Origin: a virus
IMG/VR virus record: IMGVR_UViG_3300037963_005450
Location: 19,386 to 83,385 of that record
DNA: 64,000 bases
Reading direction: 5' to 3' (one strand)
A program made the translations under genes and the position numbers. The notes beneath the pieces are model-generated. The model did no database searches. It saw nothing but the letters and a program-made list of their open reading frames with translations, and had not been told where the DNA came from. This document shows positions 37,800-46,841 of the stretch, one piece after another; position 1 is the first letter of the stretch; each line of letters opens with the position of its first letter.

Positions 37800-40700
37800 T
37801 TAAGATACTTCAGGGTCTAATGGATCTTCATCTTCTTCATCTGGCACTCCATCATTATCATCATCTTCATCTGCATTATTTCCTACACCATCTCCATCAG
37901 TATCTACACTTTCTTCTGGATCTAGTGGGAATGCATCATCTTCATCAGGAACACCATCTCCATCTGTATCAGGACCTTCTTCTTCTCCTTCAAGTGCTTC
38001 TTCACATGCATCACAATCTTCATAAGTATCTTCTGTTATATTTTCATTTTCTTCAGCATCACCTACTACTTCCCAACATTGCTCTTCCCATTTAACTGCT
38101 TGTCCTACAAGCAATGAAACTGGTGTTTGAACATCTTGTGAACCATCTCCCTCACAAGGTTTTAATTGGTAATAATAAACATCTTCATCAGCTTCACATG
38201 CTTCACAATTTTCAAATGTTACTTCTTGAATATTATCATTTGGTTCAGCTGGTCCGCTTATTTCATAACATACACCACCTATTTTTAACGCTTCTCCTAT
38301 ACCATGTTCCCCTGGAGTTTGAATAATTTGAACTTCACCTTCACCACATGGGCTTATAGTATAATAATTTGGTTCTGCTGGTTCTCCACATCCTTCTATT
38401 GTACCACCTACAGAATTTAAATCAGATTTAAGTGTAGATGCTTCAAATGAAGTTTGATCAATAAATGCCCATACATTTAAATCTAATAATGGAGCAGTTT
38501 GTAATCCAACAACGCCTGTTTCAGCACCTTCATATGGATTTAATATTCCCACACCTTCCATTAACCAAGGAGTTAAATCAACTGCAGTATTCCAACCCCA
38601 ATCATTTGGTGCTGTCATTTGTGCTGTTAAAGCTCCTAATGCCATTAATAAAGCTGCCGCATCACTTCCTGTTGTTCCAGTAGTTATTGGATAATATGTA
38701 AGAGAGTAACCATCAGGAAATGCTGGTGTTCCACTTAACCCTTGAGCTGTTGCCCAAGCAGAATTTTCTGTATTATTTTTAATATCATATGCTTCTACAT
38801 ATGCTGTTTTATATTCAGGTGTAGGTTGCAATGTATTTAAAAAGCCCCATCCTTCTACTAAAGTATTTGGATGAAATGGTATTGATGCTTGATTATCTGA
38901 AAATGCAATAATCCATGCTGAATCTGGAGGAGTTGCAGGGCCTGCACCTGTCCATGAGTCAGGTAAAACTTTTATTTCATTCCATTCTGGACCTGCTGCT
39001 ACAATTCCTGATGCATTAACATCCCATACAGCTTTTGTATATGCACTTACCCAGTTTGAATCAGTTACAGGAATGATATATAAATTACCCGTATGATTTG
39101 GACATTGTGCTTGGAAATCATTAAACCATGTTTCTAAACCAGATTTAATATCTCCTGCTTCTCCAACTGATTTTGTATTTGTATCAATAAACGCCCATGC
39201 ATCAGTTTGCAATGATTTCCATCCTTGACTAATTCCACTTATAGATTGAACATTATACAGTAATGTATCACTTCCTGCACATGTACCTGCAGCATCTGTT
39301 AATTCAATTGTAAACGTATCTGTACCATTATAATTAGGATCATTAGGCGTATACAACATTTGTGGTGAATTTGGACCAAGAGGTTGAGTTAATACACCAT
39401 GAGTAGGTTGAACTGTAATTGTAAATAAAGGTAATGTTCCTCCAAAAACATAAGGTATATCAAATGTTGTTGGAATTCCTTTAAGAGTTCTAATTTGAGG
39501 TTGACTAGATAACATTACTGGACAATCACAACAATATACTACCATTACTGGACCATTTTGTAATACTGGAAATCCTGCAACATCCCATAAAGCATATGCA
39601 TGATATGTTATTGCTCCTTGTGGAGTAACTACAACTTGAGGTCCTAAATAAAACCATCCACCACTGGTTAATGATGTATCATTATATTGTACACCTTCAC
39701 ATACTAAATCAGGGTATATCCATCTATCTTGTGGACCAGCTAATGCTGTTCCTGCAGTATATATAGTATCAGATGGAGTTTGGAAAACAACATTATCATT
39801 TGGTTGTCCACCAGGACATGCACCTAAACTATTTTCTACTACAATTTGATTTCCTCCTGGATCATAATAAAATGTTCTATATCCATCTCCAAAACAATGT
39901 TGTCCTAAATAAATATAACCTGCAGCAAATGATCCCGTAGTTACAGCTTGTGTTTGAATAGGACTACAATTTGTTCCTTGCATTGTGTATGTTACTCCAG
40001 GACATGTTTGACCAACACCGGCTACTGTTAATGTTAATGTAAATACATATGTTGTTGCAGGTGTTAAATTAGGTACTGTAATTGATACATTTATTGGTTG
40101 ATTTGATAATTGACCAGTACTGTATACTTGTGTACCATTAAGCGTTGTTACTGTTAAATCAAAACTTGCTGCTGCTCCTATTTGATTAGTCCATGTTACA
40201 GTAGCTTCATCACCCGCAGGATTTGATGATGGAGTAATAGGTGGACAAGGATATCCTAATGCTAATGTTTGTGAAGAACTATTTTGACATGTATCTGTCC
40301 CATCTGTCAAACAAAAATCAACAGCTACTTGAACTGCTGTTGCAACATTTAATGCTGCTATATTAATTTGTAAACCAAGATTATTATTTTGCTCTACTAC
40401 TGCATTAAAACCTTGAGAAATTTGTTGCCCATTAGAATCTGTTATAGTTATGTTTGATCCACAATCTGTCCATCCTGCTGGAATTGTTGTACTAGTAAAA
40501 TTAATATTAATTGAATTTGATCCTGCACCACCTCCAACAGAACTTGGAACAAAACCATAAATTATACTATCACAATTTGAATCACAACAATTATTTTGAA
40601 TATTTTCTATTGCATTATAAAGATCACAAATTACTAACCATTGATTTTGGGTAGTTTGTGCCATTGTAGAATTTGCTTGCCATCCTGTTAAACCTCCGTA

Positions 40701-41405
40701 TGTACCTTGACCAGATAAAAGATCTGTATTAGCAAATATACATTGAGCATTATATGCATTTTCTATTAAATTTACATCACCAAGTGCACCAACTATACCA
40801 CAAAATGCTGCTTCTAATCCTGCCAATAAAACATCAGCATCTACTAAATTACCGGCATTAATACATACAGACATTATTTGATTTGCTGTTCCACCACTTC
40901 CATCACACGGTAAAACACAATTTTCTAGTATAGTAATTCTATTTTCATGATCAGCAAGTTGCTCATTAATAATTGCAATAGAAGTTAAAATTTCACATAT
41001 TCTATTTGCAAGTAAAAAAGCATATTCCGCTATTTCAAGAACAGTTACCGGATTTCCAGCTTCATCAGCATATTGTAAACATGGAGGTAATTGTATTGTT
41101 GTTTTACCATCATCCCCTGGTGTTAACGTACATAAGTAATCTATAATAGCTTGTACAATTTCTTGTAAAGTTTCTGCATCTGGATCTACATTTACTAAAC
41201 ATTCCAATTTAATATCGGACATATCTGGTTCACATAAACAACTGCTATCAATAAGTTCACATAGTTTTTCTGCTAATTTTGCAACTACATCACTAATTGT
41301 ATCCCCATTGCATAATTCTATACATGGGATGTCTGGACCTTGCCAAACCACGCAATTGGATGAAATTGGAGAACAAGGTTTATTATTTCCGGAAATTGGT
41401 AACAT
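37800..41405 (-). CDS. Modular virion surface protein with Ig/FN3-like domains, tandem Cys modules and type-3 repeats (1201 aa)
   Basis: The N-terminal 290 residues are helical with many cysteines (capsid- or tail-attachment region by inference). Residues 290-480 look like two Ig/FN3-like beta domains (LTPATTYVFTLTLTV near 445), and a cadherin-like segment with YNGTDTFTIELTDAAG lies near 690. Residues of about 730-1000 contain two WAFID segments, one followed by long alpha/beta sequence. Two tandem Cys modules occupy 1014-1076 and 1077-1133. The C-terminus (1145-1201) is a set of Asp-rich DTDGDGVPDEDD repeats of the thrombospondin type-3 kind that bind calcium and typically sit on secreted bacterial adhesins. 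A TTTTGTATATTA motif lies 45 bases upstream. Best read as a host-contact fibre or head decoration; the receptor is unknown. Confidence 0.68.
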   Translation of the reverse strand: MLPISGNNKPCSPISSNCVVWQGPDIPCIELCNGDTISDVVAKLAEKLCELIDSSCLCEPDMSDIKLECLVNVDPDAETLQEIVQAIIDYLCTLTPGDDGKTTIQLPPCLQYADEAGNPVTVLEIAEYAFLLANRICEILTSIAIINEQLADHENRITILENCVLPCDGSGGTANQIMSVCINAGNLVDADVLLAGLEAAFCGIVGALGDVNLIENAYNAQCIFANTDLLSGQGTYGGLTGWQANSTMAQTTQNQWLVICDLYNAIENIQNNCCDSNCDSIIYGFVPSSVGGGAGSNSININFTSTTIPAGWTDCGSNITITDSNGQQISQGFNAVVEQNNNLGLQINIAALNVATAVQVAVDFCLTDGTDTCQNSSSQTLALGYPCPPITPSSNPAGDEATVTWTNQIGAAASFDLTVTTLNGTQVYSTGQLSNQPINVSITVPNLTPATTYVFTLTLTVAGVGQTCPGVTYTMQGTNCSPIQTQAVTTGSFAAGYIYLGQHCFGDGYRTFYYDPGGNQIVVENSLGACPGGQPNDNVVFQTPSDTIYTAGTALAGPQDRWIYPDLVCEGVQYNDTSLTSGGWFYLGPQVVVTPQGAITYHAYALWDVAGFPVLQNGPVMVVYCCDCPVMLSSQPQIRTLKGIPTTFDIPYVFGGTLPLFTITVQPTHGVLTQPLGPNSPQMLYTPNDPNYNGTDTFTIELTDAAGTCAGSDTLLYNVQSISGISQGWKSLQTDAWAFIDTNTKSVGEAGDIKSGLETWFNDFQAQCPNHTGNLYIIPVTDSNWVSAYTKAVWDVNASGIVAAGPEWNEIKVLPDSWTGAGPATPPDSAWIIAFSDNQASIPFHPNTLVEGWGFLNTLQPTPEYKTAYVEAYDIKNNTENSAWATAQGLSGTPAFPDGYSLTYYPITTGTTGSDAAALLMALGALTAQMTAPNDWGWNTAVDLTPWLMEGVGILNPYEGAETGVVGLQTAPLLDLNVWAFIDQTSFEASTLKSDLNSVGGTIEGCGEPAEPNYYTISPCGEGEVQIIQTPGEHGIGEALKIGGVCYEISGPAEPNDNIQEVTFENCEACEADEDVYYYQLKPCEGDGSQDVQTPVSLLVGQAVKWEEQCWEVVGDAEENENITEDTYEDCDACEEALEGEEEGPDTDGDGVPDEDDAFPLDPEESVDTDGDGVGNNADEDDDNDGVPDEEDEDPLDPEVS
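38007..38366 (-). repeat. Two tandem Cys-module repeats within the 1201-residue gene
   Basis: Two consecutive units of about 60 residues share the order YY-x-(I/L)-x-PC, TP, G-x-A-x-K, C-(Y/W)-E, G-x-AE-x-N-x-NI and C-x-AC-E. They are diverged rather than identical, so the duplication is old or under selection to differ. Confidence 0.75.
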
Positions 41406-41450
41406 ATATTTAATTTTTTGTAGTTATTTTTTCTGCCATACTACTATTAT

Positions 41451-41461
41451 AATATACAAAA
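41451..41461 (-). promoter_or_regulatory. Late promoter-like motif before the surface-protein unit
   Basis: Minus strand reads TTTTGTATATTATAATAG, 45 bases before the 1201-residue gene. TTGGTTG lies about 17 bases upstream and could serve as a -33-type element of Bacteroidota promoters. Confidence 0.5.
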
Positions 41462-41509
41462 GTTTTATGAAACAACCAAGTTACTATATGTAGTATTAAT
41501 CTTTTCATT

Positions 41510-42619
41510 TTAAGCTGCTGGTGGATTTGGTACTCCTGATGATCCAATTACTCCAGTAATTGTTTCTGATATTGTTATATCTGAGCAAGCAGGGGTTGGA
41601 TTTTCACATGTAGGTGCACATTCATCACCTTGTACTGTTATTGTTATATGTTGTTGTCTACAATCACCAGCTGTTTCAAAACAATAACATATTTCTAAAG
41701 TATGTTGTGTATTTACAGAAGCATTGGGAATAGAATATACAATAGTTCCACTTGAATCTGTTTGACCAATATTTCCACCATCTATTACTAATGGATATCC
41801 TGCTATAGGATTACCATTTGTATCTATAACTTCTATTATTATACATTCTGAATCATCACAAAATAAAGCTTGTAATTGTTCTAATTGGTCAGTAGTTTTA
41901 TTTATTAATACTGTTAACTCTTCAATTAGAGCATTATTTTCTTCAATTTCTGCTTCTATATTATTAATTTGTGCTTGTATTTCTTTAATTTCAGTTTGCT
42001 TTTCTTTTGCTTGATCTGTAAGTGCAGCTAATTGTGCATCTAAATCTTTTATTTGAACCTCTAAAGTTAAACATTCTGGTAATGTTGGATTAGATAAACA
42101 ATCAAGAGCTTCATATTGCTCAAATAACTCTTTAAGATCAATTTGTAATACTTTTATTTGTTCAATTAATGAGGCTTCTTCTGTCTGTAAATTTTCTAAT
42201 AATTCATTAAGTGCTTTTAATTGTAAAGTTTTTTCTTCATTTTCAGCAGTTAATGTTGCAAGTTCATCTTGCATTTCTAGCAATTCTTGTTTGTATTTTG
42301 CTATTAACTCTAATGTTTTTGATGCATTTGGTGGTTCAGTATAACCACAATCTACACACCAATATGGAGCATTAGAATCAGAACATGGATCAACAGGTCC
42401 TGAAGGAATAAAAATCTCACTAGATAAAGAGACTATTGGTGCTGGATAACTGTCTTTTAAACTTTGCCAGTCACATAAATATTTTTTAATTGCAATTTTT
42501 TCTAAATCAAAAGGGCAACAAGATGTAATACCATATTTTTTTTCTCTAAAGCTTTTATGAGCAACATCTGCAAACTTTTGTTCTGTTTGTATTTGCTTAA
42601 TTAATTTTTCTTCTTCCAT
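41510..42619 (-). CDS. Coiled-coil fibre-like protein with C-terminal Ig-like domain (369 aa)
   Basis: Residues 1-55 are helical and basic, then comes a Cys-containing turn (YWCVDCGY near 90). Two long heptad-rich coiled coils span about 100-172 and 186-252, broken by a Cys/Pro loop (CLSNPTLPEC). Residues 256-335 have the DTNGNPIAGYPLVID signature of a carboxypeptidase-regulatory or Ig-like beta fold that often caps phage fibres. Length and layout suit a trimeric fibre with the globular tip outside. It has 13 bases between it and the small zinc-ribbon gene upstream. Attachment site on the particle cannot be told. Confidence 0.65.
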   Translation of the reverse strand: MEEEKLIKQIQTEQKFADVAHKSFREKKYGITSCCPFDLEKIAIKKYLCDWQSLKDSYPAPIVSLSSEIFIPSGPVDPCSDSNAPYWCVDCGYTEPPNASKTLELIAKYKQELLEMQDELATLTAENEEKTLQLKALNELLENLQTEEASLIEQIKVLQIDLKELFEQYEALDCLSNPTLPECLTLEVQIKDLDAQLAALTDQAKEKQTEIKEIQAQINNIEAEIEENNALIEELTVLINKTTDQLEQLQALFCDDSECIIIEVIDTNGNPIAGYPLVIDGGNIGQTDSSGTIVYSIPNASVNTQHTLEICYCFETAGDCRQQHITITVQGDECAPTCENPTPACSDITISETITGVIGSSGVPNPPAA

Positions 42620-42633
42620 AGCTTTAGTTATTA

Positions 42634-42840
42634 TTAACTGCGTCCTAATTTTGCATTTGCTTTTTTAATAGTATTCATCAATTGTCTTTTTTTACTTGAT
42701 TTACTACCATTACCTACCATTATTCTTTTACTGTTATATATATTTTTGCAACTTTTACATATTGTTTGTCCATTTTTAGCAACTGTCTTTTGACATCCAC
42801 ATGTAAATTTTTTACCACAATTTGCACAATTAGTTTTCAT
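42634..42840 (-). CDS. Small zinc-ribbon protein (68 aa)
   Basis: Cysteines at 5, 8, 14, 16, 28 and 31 form C-x2-C, C-x-C and C-x2-C pairs, enough for at least one structural zinc site. The C-terminal half is Lys/Ser/Arg-rich. It sits between a Cys-rich structural gene and the fibre gene, with short gaps of about 15-20 bases. DNA binding is plausible from the zinc ribbon plus basic tail; a structural role is equally open. Confidence 0.58.
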   Translation of the reverse strand: MKTNCANCGKKFTCGCQKTVAKNGQTICKSCKNIYNSKRIMVGNGSKSSKKRQLMNTIKKANAKLGRS

Positions 42841-42859
42841 TTTGTTGGCTTTAAAAAAA

Positions 42860-43414
42860 TTAACAACATGATGCTGTAGAACATGTTATTTTTTCTAATT
42901 TCTTTTTGGCAAAATTATAAATGTCCATTCCTGCTGCAGGACTTTGACAATATTCTACTTTTGCCACAGCTGCATCAATTAATGTTCTTATATAATTCAT
43001 TTCTAAAACAAGTTCTTTTTTACTTCTATCTGGTTCACATACTAATGCATCTATTTCACATAATTTTGAATAGTAAGAAGATAAAAGAGTTGTTACTCTT
43101 AAATGATTATATTCTACATATACTTTATCGTTTGGTGCAACACTATATTTAATAATGTAAACACCATCTTGAATATGAGTTCTTACCGTTCCACAATCAT
43201 CTTTTTGTAGAGCTAAAGCACAAGAATTTAAATTTAAATCAAAGTGTGGTTGAACCTTTATTAATGTTGGAGAATTAAAACCAGGCGTTGTGATTAATAA
43301 TTCAGGACAATCAATGGCCAAATTATCTGCATATTGTGATGTATCTCTTATACTTAATATTTCACAATTAGCACTCGGTTGAATTTCCAAACTTAAAATA
43401 TGCTTATTTGCCAT
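42860..43414 (-). CDS. Cys-rich virion structural protein (184 aa)
   Basis: About a dozen cysteines lie along the chain, ending in C-S-T-A-S-C-C. A beta-rich first half contains SIRDTSQYADN, then CPELLITTPGF, then DGVYIIKYSVAPNDKVYVEYN (quoted in part); a helical second half follows with YYSKLCEIDALVCEP. I recall this pattern from uncharacterised structural proteins of marine Bacteroidota phages. It begins its unit, with a TTTTTTGTATATTA motif 39 bases upstream. The function is probably structural; attachment to tail or head is undetermined. Confidence 0.58.
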   Translation of the reverse strand: MANKHILSLEIQPSANCEILSIRDTSQYADNLAIDCPELLITTPGFNSPTLIKVQPHFDLNLNSCALALQKDDCGTVRTHIQDGVYIIKYSVAPNDKVYVEYNHLRVTTLLSSYYSKLCEIDALVCEPDRSKKELVLEMNYIRTLIDAAVAKVEYCQSPAAGMDIYNFAKKKLEKITCSTASCC

Positions 43415-43453
43415 TTTTAAAATTTTTTATAGGTAATATTATATTACATAAAT

Positions 43454-43464
43454 AATATACAAAA
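43454..43464 (-). promoter_or_regulatory. Late promoter-like motif behind a terminator
   Basis: Minus strand reads TTTTTTGTATATTATTTATG, 39 bases before the 184-residue Cys-rich gene and about 20 bases past the hairpin at 43487-43513. Confidence 0.55.
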
Positions 43465-43486
43465 AATACTAGAGAATAGAAAATAA

Positions 43487-43513
43487 AAAGGGCAGGAAAA
43501 AATCCCGCCCTTT
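43487..43513 (-). terminator. Strong intrinsic terminator after the 416-residue gene
   Basis: An 11-bp stem (one G-T pair) made of AAAGGGCGGGA and TCCTGCCCTTT with a five-base T loop is followed by TTTATTTT. It lies 28 bases past the stop at 43541. Confidence 0.88.
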
Positions 43514-43540
43514 ATTATTTAGAAATTAATTATTATCTAA

Positions 43541-44791
43541 TTATGATGAGCTACTTGAGTAAGAAGTTGCACAAGCATCAGGTTTTTCAAATGGAACTGC
43601 AGCAACGCCTTCTGTGCATAGATCAGATAATTCGTCAAATATATCATCTAAGTTATCTTGTGTAGTTGTATCATCACAAGCAACATAAATTATTAAATGA
43701 TATTGATCATTATCAAATACTCCAGTAGGATTGTTTAATCTTGGAATATTGTGTAAGATATTATATGATAAATAAAGAATTGGATCTCCATTAGCATCAA
43801 ATCTAGGAACTGCATCTACTACAGCAGAAGAACCTTCAATTTCACGGATTCTTGCAGAATCTGCATTTCCTTGATTGTAAGGAGATTGTCTGTAACGCTC
43901 TGTCATTAAGATATCTCTTAATACAGTATCACCATGAGTTTGTTGAGTTGTTCCAGCTGTTCTTGTAATAGTTGCACATTTAACATCACAAGGATTTCCG
44001 CTTTCATCTTTAAGATCAAAATATAATTGAACTGGTTCAACATTGTAATGATCTCTAGTATCAAATGAACAGTTACCAAATTTAGTATCTACATAAGCAC
44101 CAGTAATAGTAATTCTACCACAGTTGTTAGAAGTAGTACCACTCCAAGTTTGCCCTTCATATGTTGCTAAATCATCATTTGGAATTGCTATGTAATTAGT
44201 ACCACCATCAGTAGAGTATTCAACTACTACAGAAATAAATGGAGCTAAAACTGGATTTTCTATTAATCCTAAAGCTAATCTAGCTAATACTAAACTAGGC
44301 TCAACATAGTCAACATCATTTACTGTTACTGAATTAGTACTATCACAGCAAATTCCTCCACTGTCAGTATCTCCATAAGCATTGTGATTTAAAAATCTTA
44401 ATGCTGGTGAACCTTTAACATCCATTCTTCCAAAATATGTTTCGTCACATTTAAAACATGTATCACATGCTTCAATTACAACTGTAGAAGGAGCTGCATC
44501 ACAGCATTCTGTTTTCCATAATTTACTAATATATCTTGGGTTAATACCTTTAGATTTTACAGATTCTTTATATCCACCGTGACCAGGATTGTTTCCAATC
44601 TTATCAGCAGGAGCAAAAGATCCTTGTACTAAAGTCATTAATTTTGTTGATATAGTACCAGTAGTTAAACCGGCAGCTTCTTGGGTAGCAAACCCAACGT
44701 GGCCTGCAGGAACGTCTACACTAAGTTGTCCGTTATCTGCAACCTTTTTTGCTAAAAATGCTTTTTTAAAAGCATGATTAAAATAAGCCAT
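43541..44791 (-). CDS. Abundant-type virion structural protein, Cys-rich (416 aa)
   Basis: The N-terminus (NHAFKKAFLAKKVADNG) is followed by a mostly beta-rich body with several cysteine pairs (ECCD near 112, CDTCFKC near 128, ICCD near 157) and a Ser-rich C-terminus ending in six serines. No enzymatic motif is visible. It has its own promoter-like motif and inverted repeat upstream and a strong terminator downstream, making it a monocistronic unit, as expected for a product needed in many copies such as a tail or head-decoration subunit. Codons appear unbiased relative to neighbours by eye. Exact role unknown. Confidence 0.6.
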   Translation of the reverse strand: MAYFNHAFKKAFLAKKVADNGQLSVDVPAGHVGFATQEAAGLTTGTISTKLMTLVQGSFAPADKIGNNPGHGGYKESVKSKGINPRYISKLWKTECCDAAPSTVVIEACDTCFKCDETYFGRMDVKGSPALRFLNHNAYGDTDSGGICCDSTNSVTVNDVDYVEPSLVLARLALGLIENPVLAPFISVVVEYSTDGGTNYIAIPNDDLATYEGQTWSGTTSNNCGRITITGAYVDTKFGNCSFDTRDHYNVEPVQLYFDLKDESGNPCDVKCATITRTAGTTQQTHGDTVLRDILMTERYRQSPYNQGNADSARIREIEGSSAVVDAVPRFDANGDPILYLSYNILHNIPRLNNPTGVFDNDQYHLIIYVACDDTTTQDNLDDIFDELSDLCTEGVAAVPFEKPDACATSYSSSSS

Positions 44792-44830
44792 TGTTTTTGT
44801 TTTTAATTGTTATAAATAAAATAAAAGTTG

Positions 44831-44847
44831 TGTAACATGTTGTTACA
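44831..44847. repeat. Perfect 7-bp inverted repeat in the leader of the 416-residue gene
   Basis: TGTAACA and TGTTACA arms are separated by TGT. It starts about 6 bases downstream of the promoter-like motif, where a repressor or an RNA hairpin could act. The 11-base core TATTGTAACAA (minus strand) recurs at 62571-62581. Confidence 0.5.
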
Positions 44848-44852
44848 ATAAT

Positions 44853-44863
44853 AATATACAAAA
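44853..44863 (-). promoter_or_regulatory. Late promoter-like motif before the 416-residue gene
   Basis: Minus strand reads TTTTTGTATATTATTATTG. The long leader of about 60 bases to the ATG contains the inverted repeat at 44831-44847. Confidence 0.52.
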
Positions 44864-44892
44864 ATTTTAATTAATAAAGAAAGATTTATAAA

Positions 44893-45057
44893 TTATTTTT
44901 TCTTTGCTACAAAAGACCATACAATACCAATAACTGACATTGCAGCTCCTACGCAATCTAACATAATTTCTTCTTCCAAAATACCCTTTGCTACTAGTGC
45001 ACCACCAACAACAGTTAGAGCATGTCTGATTAAACCATTTAATTGTTCTTTTTCCAT
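44893..45057 (-). CDS. Small holin-like membrane protein (54 aa)
   Basis: ATG at 45057 opens a 54-codon frame too short for usual cutoffs. The product begins MEKEQLNGLIRHALTVVGG and has two hydrophobic segments (about 13-26 and 34-51) separated by a short acidic turn, ending in AKKK. Spacing, the RHALT motif, the GxLVAxG segment and the terminal VWSF-AKKK match the compact holin-like family typified by Pam3 gp28. Such proteins make inner-membrane holes that release or activate endolysin. It lies 21 bases after the stop of a connector gene and far from the endolysin gene at 61408-62232. Function is inferred from motif and topology. Confidence 0.68.
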   Translation of the reverse strand: MEKEQLNGLIRHALTVVGGALVAKGILEEEIMLDCVGAAMSVIGIVWSFVAKKK

Positions 45058-45078
45058 TTTTGTTATTTTAAATTAATA

Positions 45079-45780
45079 CTAGTTAGATCTATCAGCACTT
45101 TGTGAACCACGGTAATATTGATTAACTTCATTAATATCACCAGCAATAAGTGAAGCACATTCATCTAACATTAATTCAACAATGTCATCTTTAAATTCAC
45201 ATTCAATATCAAAGAGACTTTGCTGTCCAGTGTAAGGATCTACACATCCTAAAATTTGTATATAAACAGGTTTTCTATAATATGTTAAAATAGGATTAGC
45301 CACATCAAAATCTGTTTTATATATTCTTATATTATTATCTATAAGAGTACAAAAAGTTTCTCCCCAATCAAAACTTGGGTTTTTTAAAGGATCTCTTAAA
45401 ATCAAATTAACATTTGCTTCTTCAGCTAAATAAACAGTCATTGATCTTGGATCAGTACAGCAATCTGTAACAGCTCCTGTGCTAACCCTTTTATACTCTA
45501 AATAATTATCAGGAAAATTTGTTGCTTCAAAATATTTATCTTCAACAACTCCAGTTAATGGCAATTCTCTTAAAAGAATTTGTAAATCATCTATTCTTCT
45601 TTTAGACATTTCATCACCTTCTTTATATGGATTTCCACCATGAAGTTGTCTTCTGCACCACTCAAGTTGAGTTTTATTAAATGCTTCAACTATTTGCCAA
45701 CATTCAATATTGTCATAATCTTGACTATCTAATTTATTTAGACGTTGCTTTAATTTTATTTGTAGTGCATCATTAGTCAT
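45079..45780 (-). CDS. Head-tail connector/adaptor-like protein (233 aa)
   Basis: The N-terminal helices carry RLNKLDSQDYDNIECWQIVEAFNK (read in parts), then QLHGGNPYKEGDEMSKRRIDDLQ, followed by a beta-rich middle and a C-terminal helix KDDIVELMLDECASLIAGDI. I recall this arrangement from a conserved structural gene of crAss-like phages. All-helical ends around a beta insert are typical of adaptor rings below the portal. It follows the 337-residue gene by three bases. Role is inferred. Confidence 0.6.
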   Translation of the reverse strand: MTNDALQIKLKQRLNKLDSQDYDNIECWQIVEAFNKTQLEWCRRQLHGGNPYKEGDEMSKRRIDDLQILLRELPLTGVVEDKYFEATNFPDNYLEYKRVSTGAVTDCCTDPRSMTVYLAEEANVNLILRDPLKNPSFDWGETFCTLIDNNIRIYKTDFDVANPILTYYRKPVYIQILGCVDPYTGQQSLFDIECEFKDDIVELMLDECASLIAGDINEVNQYYRGSQSADRSN

Positions 45781-45783
45781 ATT

Positions 45784-46797
45784 CTAAGCTTTCCAGTATT
45801 GTTCTACTTTTGACATTAAAGTTAATAATGTTTCTTCATTTTCTGGATTTTTTAAAAACTCAAGTACTTCCGTTGGTTTTTTCCCCAACTTCATTCCACC
45901 ATCTGTTGTTTCTATCCACCCATTAGATTTTGTAGTTATATATCTATAAAATAAAGCATCTTTTATTAAAGCTCTAATTTTAATATTTTCCATATTATCT
46001 TTAGCTGTTTCTAAAAATAATTTAGCAGCTCTTTTCTTGTTAGATTCAGAACCTTCACCATTAATAAATCCATCCATATTCTCATATATGATATCATTTG
46101 GTGTTGACTTAATATATTGAGAACTATCTACATCTACAATTTTAGCAACATACATAAGTTTTGTTGTATTTGTATCATATAGATTTTGTAATTCTACAAG
46201 TGCTTTATTTCTTAATTTACTGTATTCAGTTCTAGTAGAAATTGTTTCTTCTAATTGATCTAAATAAAATTTAGGAGGAACACTTTTATCTTTTGCTGCT
46301 TGTAATGATTTAGCAACCATAGAAAATCCTCCTGCATGTATAGCATATAATTTTACTAAATCATAAGGATCTGTAGAAGGATCTAAATAAACAGGATCAT
46401 TTCCACATCTCAAACTAATTTTACTCCAAAATTGATCATTATTTGGTTTAAGTAATTGTACTTTATTCCAAAAATCTTTGTCTTCTGGATCAATAACATT
46501 AGCTGCTAATTCTTTTTCAAGTTGACAAACAGCTTTTCTAATTTCTTTTACTTTTACTTCTTGTTCACCAGGAGGTAACATTTTAACTTCAGGAGCAAAT
46601 TCATTTAATCCTGTTACATATCTTTTAATCCCGTTCATTTCTAAACAAGCTAAAGATTCTTCATGATACACACCTTCATGTAATGCCATACCATAATTTT
46701 CTAATCCCATATTTGCTCTATTTTTATTGAAATATGGTCTAATAGCAATAGTTTTATTTTTGCTGCTATTATATTTTTCTACAATTGTATAACTCAT
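45784..46797 (-). CDS. Virion-region protein of unknown function (337 aa)
   Basis: No family recognised. The protein is largely helical after an N-terminal beta stretch (IAIRPYFNKNRANMGLENYG). Notable are a QLEKEL helix near 92 and an LRCGNDPVYLDPSTDPYDLVKLY segment (read in parts) near 127-150. There is no transmembrane segment or catalytic motif. Position between a post-capsid gene and a connector gene suggests a head-completion, vertex or tail-joining protein. It begins a unit with a TAAATTTG box 37 bases upstream. Confidence 0.5.
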   Translation of the reverse strand: MSYTIVEKYNSSKNKTIAIRPYFNKNRANMGLENYGMALHEGVYHEESLACLEMNGIKRYVTGLNEFAPEVKMLPPGEQEVKVKEIRKAVCQLEKELAANVIDPEDKDFWNKVQLLKPNNDQFWSKISLRCGNDPVYLDPSTDPYDLVKLYAIHAGGFSMVAKSLQAAKDKSVPPKFYLDQLEETISTRTEYSKLRNKALVELQNLYDTNTTKLMYVAKIVDVDSSQYIKSTPNDIIYENMDGFINGEGSESNKKRAAKLFLETAKDNMENIKIRALIKDALFYRYITTKSNGWIETTDGGMKLGKKPTEVLEFLKNPENEETLLTLMSKVEQYWKA

Positions 46798-46833
46798 AAT
46801 TTATTGGTTTTTATTAGTGAAACTTAATACTTG

Positions 46834-46841
46834 CAAATTTA
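46834..46841 (-). promoter_or_regulatory. Bacteroidota-type -7 box (TAAATTTG)
   Basis: Minus strand reads TTGCATAAATTTGCAAG. TAAATTTG matches the TAnnTTTG -7 consensus described for Bacteroides and Flavobacterium promoters, and it follows a terminator by about 30 bases. The sequence around it resembles the motif at 18918 (TGCATAAATATTTG). Confidence 0.48.

Noticed and set aside
37820-38683. Plus-strand frames rich in His and Leu within the 1201-residue gene
   Set aside because: They mirror Asp- and Asn-rich codons of the minus-strand gene, have low-complexity products and no leader signals.
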